Positions 44,123 through 51,969 are shown, counted from the stretch's first letter. The stretch is DNA of 64,000 nt from Epilithonimonas hungarica (GCF_900102265.1 NZ_FNBH01000004.1:1-64000), one strand, 5' to 3'. The notes: generated by a model from the sequence alone, not told the origin. Numbers and translations are program-made.

Positions 44123-44440
44123 ATAATGCTCTGCATTCATCATCGGGGGTCATAGCTTGCCAATGGGTCAACATTCAGCCACAGACTTACCCTAGGATTG
44201 TAATATCTCGCTCCGTAATAGTAGTAGCCCGTTTCATCATCTAACTCCTTAGAATTGTACAGATAAGGTGTGTTATAACTATTAAGATGGTTCTCTACAA
44301 AAGTTTCACCTGAAGGAAAATACTCTATATTCTGCGTAACCTCTCCGTAAATACCGGTAATAAAAGAACTGCTGCCTAGGTAATCCGGGTGATACCAATA
44401 CGCATGGTTCTCCTCTGGTCCTGCATACGAAGATAGGCAA
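44123..44440 (-). pseudogene. Rhs core (tip) fragment 1
   Basis: The minus strand encodes AYWYHPDYLGSSSFITGIYG, GEVTQNIEYFPSGETFVENH, YLYNSKELDDETGYYYYGAR and YYNPRVSLWLNVDPLA: the conserved Rhs repeat-associated core. It breaks at MMNAEHY where the IS1-type end begins, and has no toxin domain. A frame slip before MMN makes it non-functional. Confidence 0.85.
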
Positions 44441-44466
44441 CTAAGTTAAAGAACTTCTTTTCTTAA

Positions 44467-44498
44467 AATCAAGAGCAGAAAATTTTCTGCTCTTGATT
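44467..44498 (-). terminator. Hairpin between immunity gene and Rhs fragment 1
   Basis: AATCAAGAGCAGAAAA pairs perfectly with TTTTCTGCTCTTGATT. A related hairpin with the same flank (AAAGAACTTCTT) lies at 52027-52050, also between an immunity gene and a Rhs tip. Confidence 0.75.
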
Positions 44499-44563
44499 AA
44501 CATCATTTAATTTTCTATCACTTATCATCATAACTTTTATCTGATATTCAACCATAAAATTAG

Positions 44564-44926
44564 TTATATTAACAATGCTCTACATTCAGGAAATATAAAA
44601 CATTCATTTTCTGCACTGAAACTAAAATTGTTTATTTCAAATTTCAGTTCTTTTGACAAAGAATCGACAATTCCATATAAAATAATCAAAGTATTTGTAT
44701 CTACAGGCATCCATTTAACGGAAAGAATTTTCACATTTAATCCTTTCTTATTTCTTTTTTTGAAATATTCATAGAATACCATAGCTCCCACCATACAAGC
44801 ATCTTCCCATATAGAATCACCAAGATATTCAACTTGTAAACCGATATCTTCCGTATAAGTTGCTTCTAAATCAAACTCGGCAAATATTCCCCTATCTTTT
44901 ATTTGTTTTTTAATTAGATACTTCAT
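44564..44926 (-). CDS. Probable immunity protein, cassette 1
   Basis: The 120-residue soluble protein (MKYLIKKQIKDRGIFAEFDL; CMVGAMVFYEYFKKRNKKGL; no signal peptide) lies 8 bp after the stop of a toxin C-terminal remnant. No named family was recognised. The call rests on position: one small gene directly after each toxin tail throughout this locus. Confidence 0.6.
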   Translation of the reverse strand: MKYLIKKQIKDRGIFAEFDLEATYTEDIGLQVEYLGDSIWEDACMVGAMVFYEYFKKRNKKGLNVKILSVKWMPVDTNTLIILYGIVDSLSKELKFEINNFSFSAENECFIFPECRALLI

Positions 44927-44934
44927 TTTTCTAT

Positions 44935-45116
44935 CTATTTTGCGGCATTAATCACAGTTTTCGTAGGCACCTGTATTCCCATTTTATAAAACTTAGTGTT
45001 ATTTAGTAATGTTTTATTATTCAAAATTTGACTCAATTCCCATTCAGTTGTCATATTCATTTCCCAATAACTTTTTCCTCCAAGAGAAGGTAATTGTTGA
45101 TATAATCCCGTTCCTC
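44935..45116 (-). pseudogene. Orphan toxin C-terminal fragment, cassette 1
   Basis: The open frame reads GTGLYQQLPSLGGKSYWEMN, then TTEWELSQILNNKTLLNNTK, and ends VPTKTVINAAK and a stop, 8 bp before the immunity start. It has no start codon in frame and begins exactly at repeat B. It is the last ~60 codons of a Rhs-type toxin whose body has been lost. Confidence 0.7.
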
Positions 45117-45232
45117 CCCGATGTCGCGGATTTGTAATCCGTGACTGTAATATCTACTCTTGCAATCATACATTTTTAAAATTGTGTTTTGTTAAAAGCT
45201 GGCACGAGCGGGACGCTCGCGCCAGCGTGGGG
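45117..45232. repeat. Palindromic interspersed repeat, copy B
   Basis: A full copy: CCCGATGTCGCGGATTTGTA with the CGGATT/AATCCG hairpin, GTGACTGTAATATCTAC, AATCATACATTTTTAAAATT, and the CGAGCGGGACGCTCG hairpin closing with CCAGCGTGGGG. It separates toxin remnant 1 from immunity gene 2. Confidence 0.9.
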
Positions 45233-45234
45233 AT

Positions 45235-45528
45235 TCAAAAATATTTTTTTTTTATTTTAAGCATTTCATCAATTAAATTTTCTTTATAAGCATCAATACT
45301 TACACCCTTTATTGTAGGAAAATTGTGTGATTTGGCATCAAAATAATAACCAACTTTTTCGGTAAAATCATCCTCATTATTTTCTAAATATTTTGCAATT
45401 AAATCTGCAATATCATTATTTAAATAATCTTCGGGAGGTCTTACATAAAACCCATAATTAACCGAATCATTCCGAAAAGCTTCCTCTAAAGCTGGAATAT
45501 ATAATTTATAAAAATCCTCTGTTTTCAT
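45235..45528 (-). CDS. Probable immunity protein, cassette 2
   Basis: The ATG at 45526-45528 (MKTEDFYKLYIPALEEAFRN) is preferred because it lies one base after the stop of the toxin remnant; a longer frame from 45564 would run into the toxin coding sequence in another frame. The 97-residue acidic protein, with DYLNNDIADLIAKYLENNEDDFTEKV, has no signal. Its acidity fits binding to a basic nuclease. No family name was recognised. Confidence 0.65.
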   Translation of the reverse strand: MKTEDFYKLYIPALEEAFRNDSVNYGFYVRPPEDYLNNDIADLIAKYLENNEDDFTEKVGYYFDAKSHNFPTIKGVSIDAYKENLIDEMLKIKKKYF

Positions 45529-45529
45529 T

Positions 45530-45696
45530 TTACCATACTCTTTTTCCATTTTTGTCCAATTCAAAAGGTCTATGTATCCTTAAGCTATTCCCTCTTCCTC
45601 TATGATAATGAGGAACTGGAATATTATTCTTCTTAATGAATTCTGGAAGGGTTAAGGTATTCATCTTTTTTGATGGATAATTTAATGGATGAAAAC
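45530..45696 (-). pseudogene. Orphan toxin C-terminal fragment, cassette 2 (nuclease-like)
   Basis: The frame reads GFHPLNYPSKKMNTLTLPEF, IKKNNIPVPHYHRGRGNSLR, IHRPFELDKNGKRVW, stop. The HYHRGRGNS and IHRPFE segments are His/Arg-rich as in nuclease toxins. No start codon is in frame; it begins at repeat C. It is a silent remnant. Confidence 0.7.
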
Positions 45697-45816
45697 CCCG
45701 ATGTCGCGGATTTGTAATCCGTGACTGTAATATCTACTCTTGCAATCATACATTTTTAAAATTGTGTTTGTTGTAAAAAGCTAGCACGAGCAGGACGCTC
45801 GCGCCAGCGTGGGGGG
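45697..45816. repeat. Palindromic interspersed repeat, copy C
   Basis: A full copy, nearly identical to copy B over its first 70 bases, with the variant GCTAGCACGAGCAGGACGCT shared with copies D and E. Confidence 0.9.
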
Positions 45817-45821
45817 ATTAT

Positions 45822-46211
45822 TTATTTAATCTTTTGATAACAATTTTCCCCTTCGTGATATCCAAAACAAAGTACAATATTTTTATTCTTTTTTTCAAAA
45901 AAAGTTGTGTAAGTCATATCGATATCATTAACATCTTCGGGAAAAGCAATTAAATCTTTATCTAAATTCAAATAAAAATCAGAAAACTTTATTGAAGAAC
46001 CATCTAATTTGTATTTAGAATTGTAATTCAATAATTTCTTCCCTTTTATATTGTAAATTACCCTGTTATAAACCCCATCCTTGTTAATTGTTAGAGTGTC
46101 ATATGTATTCTTGTATGATATGGGTGAATATTTTCCATATATATCTTCATTACTAATATTTTGGCACGAAAATAAAAAAGGTAATAAAATTAAACTTATA
46201 CTTTTTTTCAT
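45822..46211 (-). CDS. Probable immunity lipoprotein, cassette 3
   Basis: The 129-residue protein has a lipoprotein signal (LLPFLFSCQN, Cys16) and a beta-rich mature part with SISYK-like strands (YGKYSPISYKNTYDTLTINK). It lies 31 bp after the cassette 3 toxin remnant. A lipid anchor suggests that it neutralises a toxin at the envelope. No family was recognised. Confidence 0.65.
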   Translation of the reverse strand: MKKSISLILLPFLFSCQNISNEDIYGKYSPISYKNTYDTLTINKDGVYNRVIYNIKGKKLLNYNSKYKLDGSSIKFSDFYLNLDKDLIAFPEDVNDIDMTYTTFFEKKNKNIVLCFGYHEGENCYQKIK

Positions 46212-46242
46212 ATTTATTAAATTTAAAATATTCGATTTAAAA

Positions 46243-46590
46243 TCAAGGCTTTGTTAATATAGATGGAGGTGTTATAGCTTGTTTAAAAACGTTCTTTAAG
46301 GTTGGGTTAATTACTTTTTTTTGAACTTCTGAATTGCTTTCAGTCCATATATAGGTCTGATATGTATTTCCAAAGCTATTTACCTTTCCATTCGTTCTTT
46401 CAAAATTATTTACTGGTAATCTATAGAACAATGACTCTTGTGACTTAGAATCAGTCATTAAAAAAAGTGTTTCATCTCCTAATTTATACCAAGATATAAC
46501 TGATCTTCCCCACATTTGCTCATACATATCAAAATTACCCGATGTCGCGGATTTGTAATCCGTGACTTTGCTATTTACTGATGCAATCAT
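46243..46590 (-). CDS. Orphan toxin C-terminal fragment with repeat-derived start, cassette 3
   Basis: The 115-residue frame begins inside repeat D: MIASVNSKVTDYKSATSG is encoded by the repeat itself, and NFDMYEQMWGRSVISWYKLG onward is the toxin tail, ending in AITPPSILTKP. It has no Rhs core. The repeat thus gives a start codon to a truncated toxin domain. Whether it is expressed is unknown, and the toxin family was not recognised. Confidence 0.55.
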   Translation of the reverse strand: MIASVNSKVTDYKSATSGNFDMYEQMWGRSVISWYKLGDETLFLMTDSKSQESLFYRLPVNNFERTNGKVNSFGNTYQTYIWTESNSEVQKKVINPTLKNVFKQAITPPSILTKP

Positions 46591-46656
46591 ACATTTTAAA
46601 ATTGTGTTTGTTGTAAAAAGCTAGCACGAGCAGGACGCTCGCGCCAGCGTGGGGGG
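46538..46656. repeat. Palindromic interspersed repeat, copy D
   Basis: A full copy with variant centre (GACTTTGCTATTTACTGATG) shared with copy E. On the minus strand it holds an open frame starting ATGATTGCATCAG that fuses to the downstream toxin remnant. Confidence 0.9.
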
Positions 46657-46666
46657 CTCACATATA

Positions 46667-47143
46667 CTAATTGCAATATCCAACGTTTATTACTATTTCA
46701 TTATTATCTGTAATGAAACACACAGTTTTTCCTCCTATAATATTTTCTTTATTGAAAAAATTTCCAGTGTATATAATGGTCTTCGGGCTCTTTTTCCTCT
46801 CCTCTGAAAATAATTTTTTCACATTAGGTGGATACCAATTTTTATACAACCCGTTATCTGTGGCTAGATTCATTTCGTATTCGTTTTCTTTTTTCATTTG
46901 AATATCTTCCAATATTCTCTTAAAATCTTTATTCGAAAACTTTAATATCCCTATTACAGATATAAGTTTAGAACAATCTTGACTACCTTCTCTCAATTTC
47001 TTTTCTATAACTTCATATTGTACAGTTTCCGGTTTCGTTGGCAAAATCACATATTTTTTCAATAATTCTATGTTCGTAATTGGTTTTTCCTTCTGACAAC
47101 TGAAAATACAAAGACATAAAAAGGTATATAAATAATATTTCAT
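46667..47143 (-). CDS. Probable immunity lipoprotein, cassette 4
   Basis: The 158-residue protein has a lipobox (FLCLCIFSCQK, Cys16) and a mature domain with YVILPTKPETVQYEVIEKKL and a NNEIVINVGYC end. Its ATG overlaps the stop of the toxin remnant by one base (TAATG), so they are coupled. It is most likely an immunity protein for a periplasm-acting toxin. Confidence 0.65.
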   Translation of the reverse strand: MKYYLYTFLCLCIFSCQKEKPITNIELLKKYVILPTKPETVQYEVIEKKLREGSQDCSKLISVIGILKFSNKDFKRILEDIQMKKENEYEMNLATDNGLYKNWYPPNVKKLFSEERKKSPKTIIYTGNFFNKENIIGGKTVCFITDNNEIVINVGYCN

Positions 47144-47231
47144 TATGGTTTTGTTTTAGGTTGTGTAGTCCATATTATAGGCTTCAATTTTGCGGCACCT
47201 CTTTGCTTAAACTCTTTTGCCCATCCTACGA
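47143..47231 (-). pseudogene. Orphan toxin tail, cassette 4
   Basis: Only about 29 codons remain: VVGWAKEFKQRGAAKLKPII, then WTTQPKTKP and the stop. It continues in frame from the repeat E start (MIASVNSKVTDYKSATSG), giving a 47-residue frame. The body of the toxin is gone. Confidence 0.6.
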
Positions 47232-47349
47232 CCCCCGATGTCGCGGATTTGTAATCCGTGACTTTGCTATTTACTGATGCAATCATACATTTTAAAATTG
47301 TGTTTGTTGTAAAAAGCTAGCACGAGCAGGACGCTCGCACCAGCGTGGG
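47232..47349. repeat. Palindromic interspersed repeat, copy E
   Basis: A full copy, very close to copy D. It runs directly into copy F. Confidence 0.9.
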
Positions 47350-47459
47350 TCGCGGATTTGCAATCCGTGACTGTGTCATTTACTGATGCAATCATACATT
47401 TTTAAAAATTATGTTTGTTAAAAGCCAGCACGAGCGGAACGCTCGTGCTGGCTTGGGGG
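47350..47459. repeat. Palindromic interspersed repeat, copy F (tandem with E)
   Basis: It begins TCGCGGATTTGCAATCCGTG and ends with the hairpin CCAGCACGAGCGGAACGCTC / GTGCTGG, here a longer, nearly perfect stem. A trailing half hairpin (ACTCGCGCCAGCGAG) follows to 47480. Confidence 0.9.
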
Positions 47460-47487
47460 AGGAACACTCGCGCCAGCGAGAGGAAAA

Positions 47488-48033
47488 CTACATTATTCCT
47501 TTTTTGACCAATGTCTTAAACTTTAACTTAGCACCTTCTTGACCTTGTTTCATAGCTTTCTTTAAATATTTAATAGCATCTTTTTTGTCATCATTACTCA
47601 TACATAAATAGGGCTCTTTAAGTTGGCAACTAGTTTGATACTTTTTCTCCAATATAATATAGATATAATAAGAGGCATTTTTATCATTATATTTATCTGC
47701 CATTATTCTACAAATCGGCAGAAACTCTAATTTGCTTGTGCTTTCTCCAAAATAATAATCTGTCAACTCTTGAAAATCTTCGACATTACCTTTATTAGCA
47801 ATTCTTTTTTCCAGTTTCTTAATATAACTTTCGTCATATGACGGAGTTTTCACAACCTCATTATCTAAATCTTTTAATTGTTTTTTAAGTTTATTTACAT
47901 TTTTTGCAGGCTCTATTTTCTGAATAGAATTATCTTTACAACTTATCATTGATAAAAATATTAGTAAGAGAATTATTCTATTTAACCCTAAGGTTATCAA
48001 TTGGCTTTCTCGTTGAATTTTTATTGCTTTCAT
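47488..48033 (-). CDS. Probable immunity lipoprotein, cassette 5
   Basis: The 181-residue protein has a hydrophobic N-terminus with a possible lipobox (IFLSMISCKDN). The mature part is helical with a Sel1/TPR-like end (YLKKAMKQGQEGAKLKFKTLVKKGIM) and two Cys pairs. Its 5' end overlaps the toxin gene by 56 bases in another frame; a later start such as a TTG at LITLGLN would shorten the overlap. Position marks it as the immunity gene for the toxin tip at 47978-49672. Confidence 0.65.
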   Translation of the reverse strand: MKAIKIQRESQLITLGLNRIILLLIFLSMISCKDNSIQKIEPAKNVNKLKKQLKDLDNEVVKTPSYDESYIKKLEKRIANKGNVEDFQELTDYYFGESTSKLEFLPICRIMADKYNDKNASYYIYIILEKKYQTSCQLKEPYLCMSNDDKKDAIKYLKKAMKQGQEGAKLKFKTLVKKGIM

Positions 48034-49672
48034 TAATTTGTTTCCTTAAGTTAGCTTTATTAAAATATGATTTTATTTTTTCATATTGCCGAACTGCTTT
48101 TCTCGCATCACGCGGATTTGGTTGCCAATCAGCATTAAATTCAGTGATAACAACGCCATTTTTAATAACTTTCCAAACACCAGGGTTAGTTGTATCTTTC
48201 TTATTTTCGGAATCTTTTCCATAAGTAGCGTTTTTTCCATCACCACCCCAAACATAGTTTGTTGCTCCAATAAAGATTTTATCCTTTGAACCTTTAGAAA
48301 TGTCTTGCAAGATAGATGTAGTAGAGTTATCTTTTTCAAGTGCAATTCTACAAGAGTACACAATAACTACCTGTGCTGTTGGCGAACTAGTTTTCCATTC
48401 TTTACTATTCAATGTCATATACTTATCAAATTTCTCTGCATTATCGATCCAATCTACTGTCTCTCCATTCACTTTATAAGCTATTCCGTCATTATTGTTT
48501 GAATGAGCATCTAATTGTATTGTATTCTCTGGAAAGTTAATTGTTTTCTTAGCAGATTGTATAAGAGATTTATCCTTTTTTGCGTTAAACCAATATATAT
48601 CGACTTGTTTTCCATTTGGATCTATATACCTTATAGGGTTTTGATAAGTATAGATATAAGGGTTAATATTTCCAGAATTGTAAACACCTCCGTTATGTTC
48701 ACCATCAATGTAATGTTCACCGTTCATCATAGGGTCGTACGATGCCAATGGGTCAACGTTCAACCAAAGCGATACACGAGGATTGTAGTATCTAGCTCCA
48801 TAATAGTAGTAACCCGTCTCATCATCTAACTCCTTGGAGTTGTATAGATATGGCGTATTATAAGAATTCAAATGATTTTCAAGGAACACCTCTCCAGAAG
48901 GGAAGTACTCAATATTCTGCGTCACCTCTCCGTCAATACCGGTAATAAAAGAACTGCTGCCCAGATGGTCAGGGTGATACCAATACACATGGTTCTCCTC
49001 TGGTCCTGTATACGAAGATACACAATTTCCAAAATATCCTGCATTCTGTCCAAAGCCCGGTGGCGGGGTGATGCCTTTGCTTTGCATTAATGCCAGCACT
49101 GCTGCATTTGCTGTTGTCAAAGCTTGCATGGCTTTGTCTTTCTCATTAACTGGTGCTCCGCCATTTCCAAACGGTATGATGAGCCAGCTGCAGTTAAATG
49201 CTCCGAAGTTACTGCCTTCACCCAATTTGCCTGTGATACGCTGTGTACCGGCAAAATAATGCTTGGTATAGTCTATTATGTAAGTACCGTTGTATCCGTC
49301 TCCCGGCTCATACTGCAATCTCGCAGAGATAAGACCGTTGGGATAAATGGTAGCTGTAATAGAGTTGGCAGAATCTACCGTTGTGGTAACACCATTTTTA
49401 AAGTCAAGAATCTCAGAAGAAAGCAACTGCTTTATGATTCTTTCACCTCCTGCATCATAAGTATAGATTGCACTGCCATCCACCTCCGGTGTGCTTGGCC
49501 TGGTGTCCACAAAACGCAGACGATTTTCCTCGTCCCACATAAAGGCTCTGTCGTCTTCTCCTACATTACAGGTATTCTTCTCAATATAAAGAGGATTACC
49601 TTTTTTGTCGTAACCGTAGTTGGCAAAATTAACCTCCGGGTTATTCGGGTCGCAGCACGTAGTGGTCGGCAC
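47978..49672 (-). CDS. Displaced Rhs tip with caspase/C80-like protease-type C-terminal toxin, cassette 5
   Basis: The 564-residue frame (GTG start) begins within the Rhs repeats (PTTTCCDPNNPEVNFANYGY); homology continues upstream to about 49727, then stops. The core (HVYWYHPDHLGSSSFITGID to YYYYGARYYNPRVSLWLNVD) ends at YIDPNGKQ. The C-terminal domain (48603 to 47978, about 208 residues) has QLDAHSNNNDG, with a His, and VVIVYSCRIA, with a Cys. That resembles the His-Cys dyad of clan CD or C80 self-processing proteases; this is inference. The upstream body is missing, so the protein could act only if expressed alone or recombined into the full-length gene. Confidence 0.75.
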   Translation of the reverse strand: MPTTTCCDPNNPEVNFANYGYDKKGNPLYIEKNTCNVGEDDRAFMWDEENRLRFVDTRPSTPEVDGSAIYTYDAGGERIIKQLLSSEILDFKNGVTTTVDSANSITATIYPNGLISARLQYEPGDGYNGTYIIDYTKHYFAGTQRITGKLGEGSNFGAFNCSWLIIPFGNGGAPVNEKDKAMQALTTANAAVLALMQSKGITPPPGFGQNAGYFGNCVSSYTGPEENHVYWYHPDHLGSSSFITGIDGEVTQNIEYFPSGEVFLENHLNSYNTPYLYNSKELDDETGYYYYGARYYNPRVSLWLNVDPLASYDPMMNGEHYIDGEHNGGVYNSGNINPYIYTYQNPIRYIDPNGKQVDIYWFNAKKDKSLIQSAKKTINFPENTIQLDAHSNNNDGIAYKVNGETVDWIDNAEKFDKYMTLNSKEWKTSSPTAQVVIVYSCRIALEKDNSTTSILQDISKGSKDKIFIGATNYVWGGDGKNATYGKDSENKKDTTNPGVWKVIKNGVVITEFNADWQPNPRDARKAVRQYEKIKSYFNKANLRKQINESNKNSTRKPIDNLRVK

Positions 49673-49727
49673 AAGGTTGGGCTCGTCTATTATGGTGCTT
49701 GGGGCGTGGGGTTGCGTACCTCTCAGC

Positions 49728-49979
49728 TAAAAGTGAAAACTTCTCCCTTATAATGAAAAACCACTCTCGTAAAACAATGAGCTTCTTCTCTAAAAGCATT
49801 TAACGCTTTACTAAAATCATAATCTACTTCATTAAAAATATAAACCCCTCCGCTAAAAGTAGCTTCCCCTTTTGGAAAAGTATAAACTTATCCAAAAGAA
49901 TATAATTCTACTGCATGAATAGTATAAACTACTGTGCTAAAAATATAAATGAGAATGGTAAAATATTACCTTGGCTTGG
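49728..49979. repeat. Degenerate tandem repeat, 12 units of 21 bp
   Basis: On the plus strand the motif TAAAAntATAAnCTnCTnnn recurs with T or equivalent at 49728, 49749, 49770, 49791, 49812, 49833, 49854, 49875 and, with weaker matches, 49896, 49917, 49938 and 49959. The period is exactly 21 bp. On the minus strand it is in frame with the upstream gene (49966-50685) and reads as heptapeptides of the type xYxFxxx, with two internal stops. Confidence 0.85.
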
Positions 49980-50685
49980 TGAACTCCAGGCCGCTGACCT
50001 GCTTGTACTGGGGACTTGTAGCCCCGAATACGGATTTGATGTAGGCCTTGGATTCTTTGACTACACTGCAAATGTTGTCTGCATCCTCGTACAGTACCTT
50101 GTCCCTTGCGATAAGGGCATTGCTGTAGGGCGTGTATGCCTGGATGTGCGCGGTGTTGGCATCATTGAGGCTTTGGAGGAGGGTTCTGAGATTCTTCGGC
50201 TGAAGCTCTACCTCATTGGGTTTGTAGGCGGGTGCCTGCTCCAAGACCTCTATGAGGTTTAGAAAATGGTCTATCTGCTTGTCATAGGACTGCTGGGAGG
50301 TGGAAATTGGGTTGGTGGTCTCCGGGGTTTCCGGGGTTTCTTTTTTGAGAGAGGAACCTTGTAGTTTTCTGTTGATGCCACGGGCATCTTCTACTGCCAG
50401 AGGGTCTGCACCGGAAACGGCAAAGGCGTTGACAACCCTTGTCGCCAGTGGTCGCAGGTCTGCAAAGACGGTACGTCTGGCGTTGGTGGCATTATCGAAT
50501 GCTGTCTTTTTGTTCTTGACCTCGTTGAACCTGTCTGTGGCTTCTGTGAGCATAGCTTGCATCGCGGCAATGCTTAATGTGTCTTTTACTGGGTTGTAGG
50601 CTGCGCCGTAGCCCTCGCAGAAGGTAATAAGTGTTTGGAAATGGGCAAGATTCTTGGCATGCCCGGTCTCATAGTTTGTTGACAT
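49966..50685 (-). CDS. Conserved hypothetical protein of Bacteroidota Rhs-type regions
   Basis: The 239-residue soluble protein is mostly helical, starting MSTNYETGHAKNLAHFQTLI. It has two homologous helical halves (CEGYGAAYNPVKDTLSIAAM versus LEQAPAYKPNEVELQPKNLR) joined by a Pro/Thr-rich linker (KKETPETPETTNPISTS). No catalytic motif is present. The last codons (GLEFTKPR) start the series of 21-bp units that continues past the stop. Repeat copy G precedes the start codon. The function is unknown. Confidence 0.75.
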   Translation of the reverse strand: MSTNYETGHAKNLAHFQTLITFCEGYGAAYNPVKDTLSIAAMQAMLTEATDRFNEVKNKKTAFDNATNARRTVFADLRPLATRVVNAFAVSGADPLAVEDARGINRKLQGSSLKKETPETPETTNPISTSQQSYDKQIDHFLNLIEVLEQAPAYKPNEVELQPKNLRTLLQSLNDANTAHIQAYTPYSNALIARDKVLYEDADNICSVVKESKAYIKSVFGATSPQYKQVSGLEFTKPR

Positions 50686-50693
50686 TGTATAAA

Positions 50694-50753
50694 TTTTTTA
50701 AAATTGTGTTTGTGGGAAAAGCCAGAGCGAGCATCCCGCTCGCTCTGGCTTTG
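50694..50753. repeat. Palindromic interspersed repeat, partial copy G
   Basis: Only the right half is present: AATTTTTTAAAATTGTGTTT, then hairpin AGAGCGAGCATCCCGCTCGCTCT with compensatory changes relative to the other copies. It lies directly before the 239-residue gene on the minus strand. Confidence 0.8.
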
Positions 50754-50809
50754 AAAATTAGGTTGATTTTATTATACTGCTTAAAGTCCCGACTTTGCGC
50801 AATAGGGGG

Positions 50810-51352
50810 TTAAATAAGATTTTCCAGCTCTTCTTTAACTTCATCTATATATATACCATCAGGCATATCTCTAACGTATTTTTGAAGATAATATAGATTG
50901 TTTTCACTTCCTATAATTGAAATTAATCTTATACTAGCCACTGATATTAATGAACTATAATCTTCAGTACTTAACAACAATATAGGATATGACTTATCTA
51001 AAAACTCAGTATTATTATTTTTATTAGGAAAAAGTTGAGAATCACAATAAAATAGGTCTAATAATAAATATATAATAGAATCCTTTCTATTGATTATCAA
51101 TTCATTGATGTGGTCAATATAAAAATCATATATTTTTTTACGAATAAATTTTCCAATTTCATTATCTGTATCATACGTAAATAAATTATAAAATTTAATT
51201 ATATTCTCTATTTTTTCAGAATCATCCGCTATTGTAAAATCATTTATATAATCATTGAAAATATTCTCTACTAAAATATGTTCTTCTATATAAATTTTTT
51301 TTTCATATTCAGATAATTCATTATTTTCTAAAAACCTACTTAATTTAATCAT
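50810..51352 (-). CDS. Probable immunity protein, cassette 6
   Basis: The 180-residue acidic helical protein (MIKLSRFLENNELSEYEKKI) has a HEAT-like end, SLISVASIRLISIIGSENNL, as in some immunity proteins. Its ATG overlaps the original toxin stop by four bases (ATGA). The DNA is very AT-rich. No named Imm family was recognised. Confidence 0.7.
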   Translation of the reverse strand: MIKLSRFLENNELSEYEKKIYIEEHILVENIFNDYINDFTIADDSEKIENIIKFYNLFTYDTDNEIGKFIRKKIYDFYIDHINELIINRKDSIIYLLLDLFYCDSQLFPNKNNNTEFLDKSYPILLLSTEDYSSLISVASIRLISIIGSENNLYYLQKYVRDMPDGIYIDEVKEELENLI

Positions 51353-51969
51353 TTTTTTATTTCTTTTGGTATTGGTGGTGCTACTAATCTAAAATTAAAT
51401 ATTGTAGTATTCATACCATAAAAACTGTAATTTGTTCGAATCTGTCATATTTGTCCACCATTATCCTGTAAATTAACTTTTCCTATTGTCTCATTACCCA
51501 ATGTGACATTCCAGGAACCACTCTTACCTAGATATTCTCCCGATACTAATCCTTGTTTTTTTAATGTTTCAAACTGTGCTTTTGATGTCAATGACGCATC
51601 ATAAACAAATGCTTTCTTTTTGCTATCCCAAAACCAATCAGTGGGTTCATTCCCATCCGGATCAATAAACTTAATAGGATTACTGAAAGTATACTCGTAT
51701 GGAGAACGTCCTGGGAACTTCTCCGCCAGCGGGTCAACATTCAACCACAATGAAACTCTTGGATTGTAATATCTAGCTCCGTAATAGTAGTAACCGGTCT
51801 CGTCGTCCAACTCTTTAGAGTTGTACAGATATGGCGTATTGTAACTATTAAGATGGTTCTCTACAAAAGTTTCACCACTTGGGAAATACTCTATATTCTG
51901 CGTTACCTCTCCGTCAATACCGGTAATAAAAGAACTGCTGCCTAAGTGATCCGGATGATACCAATACAC
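51349..51969 (-). pseudogene. Displaced Rhs tip with toxin domain split by a nonsense codon, cassette 6
   Basis: The frame starts in the Rhs core (MYWYHPDHLGSSSFITGIDG) and reaches the junction FIDPDGNEPTDWFW at about 51640. The toxin continues to NLQDNGGQI, then a TGA at 51445-51447; the same frame goes on with QIRTNYSFYGMNTTIFNFRL and ends PPIPKEIKK with a TGA that overlaps the immunity start. One nonsense mutation removes the last ~32 residues. The toxin domain was about 95 residues. The tip has no Rhs body upstream. Confidence 0.75.

Noticed and set aside
45529..45564. Longer N-terminus (MNWTKMEKEYGK) of immunity gene 2
   Set aside because: These codons overlap the toxin remnant in another frame; the ATG at 45528 right after the toxin stop is the usual arrangement.
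45117..47459. CRISPR array
   Set aside because: Repeats are ~115 bp with double hairpins and the spacers are genes of 300-800 bp; no cas genes are present.
45117..47459. True integron cassette array with attC sites
   Set aside because: No integrase gene or attC core motifs (R' and R'' boxes) were seen, a copy lies outside the array, and the toxin tails have lost their starts; REP-like recombination explains it more simply.
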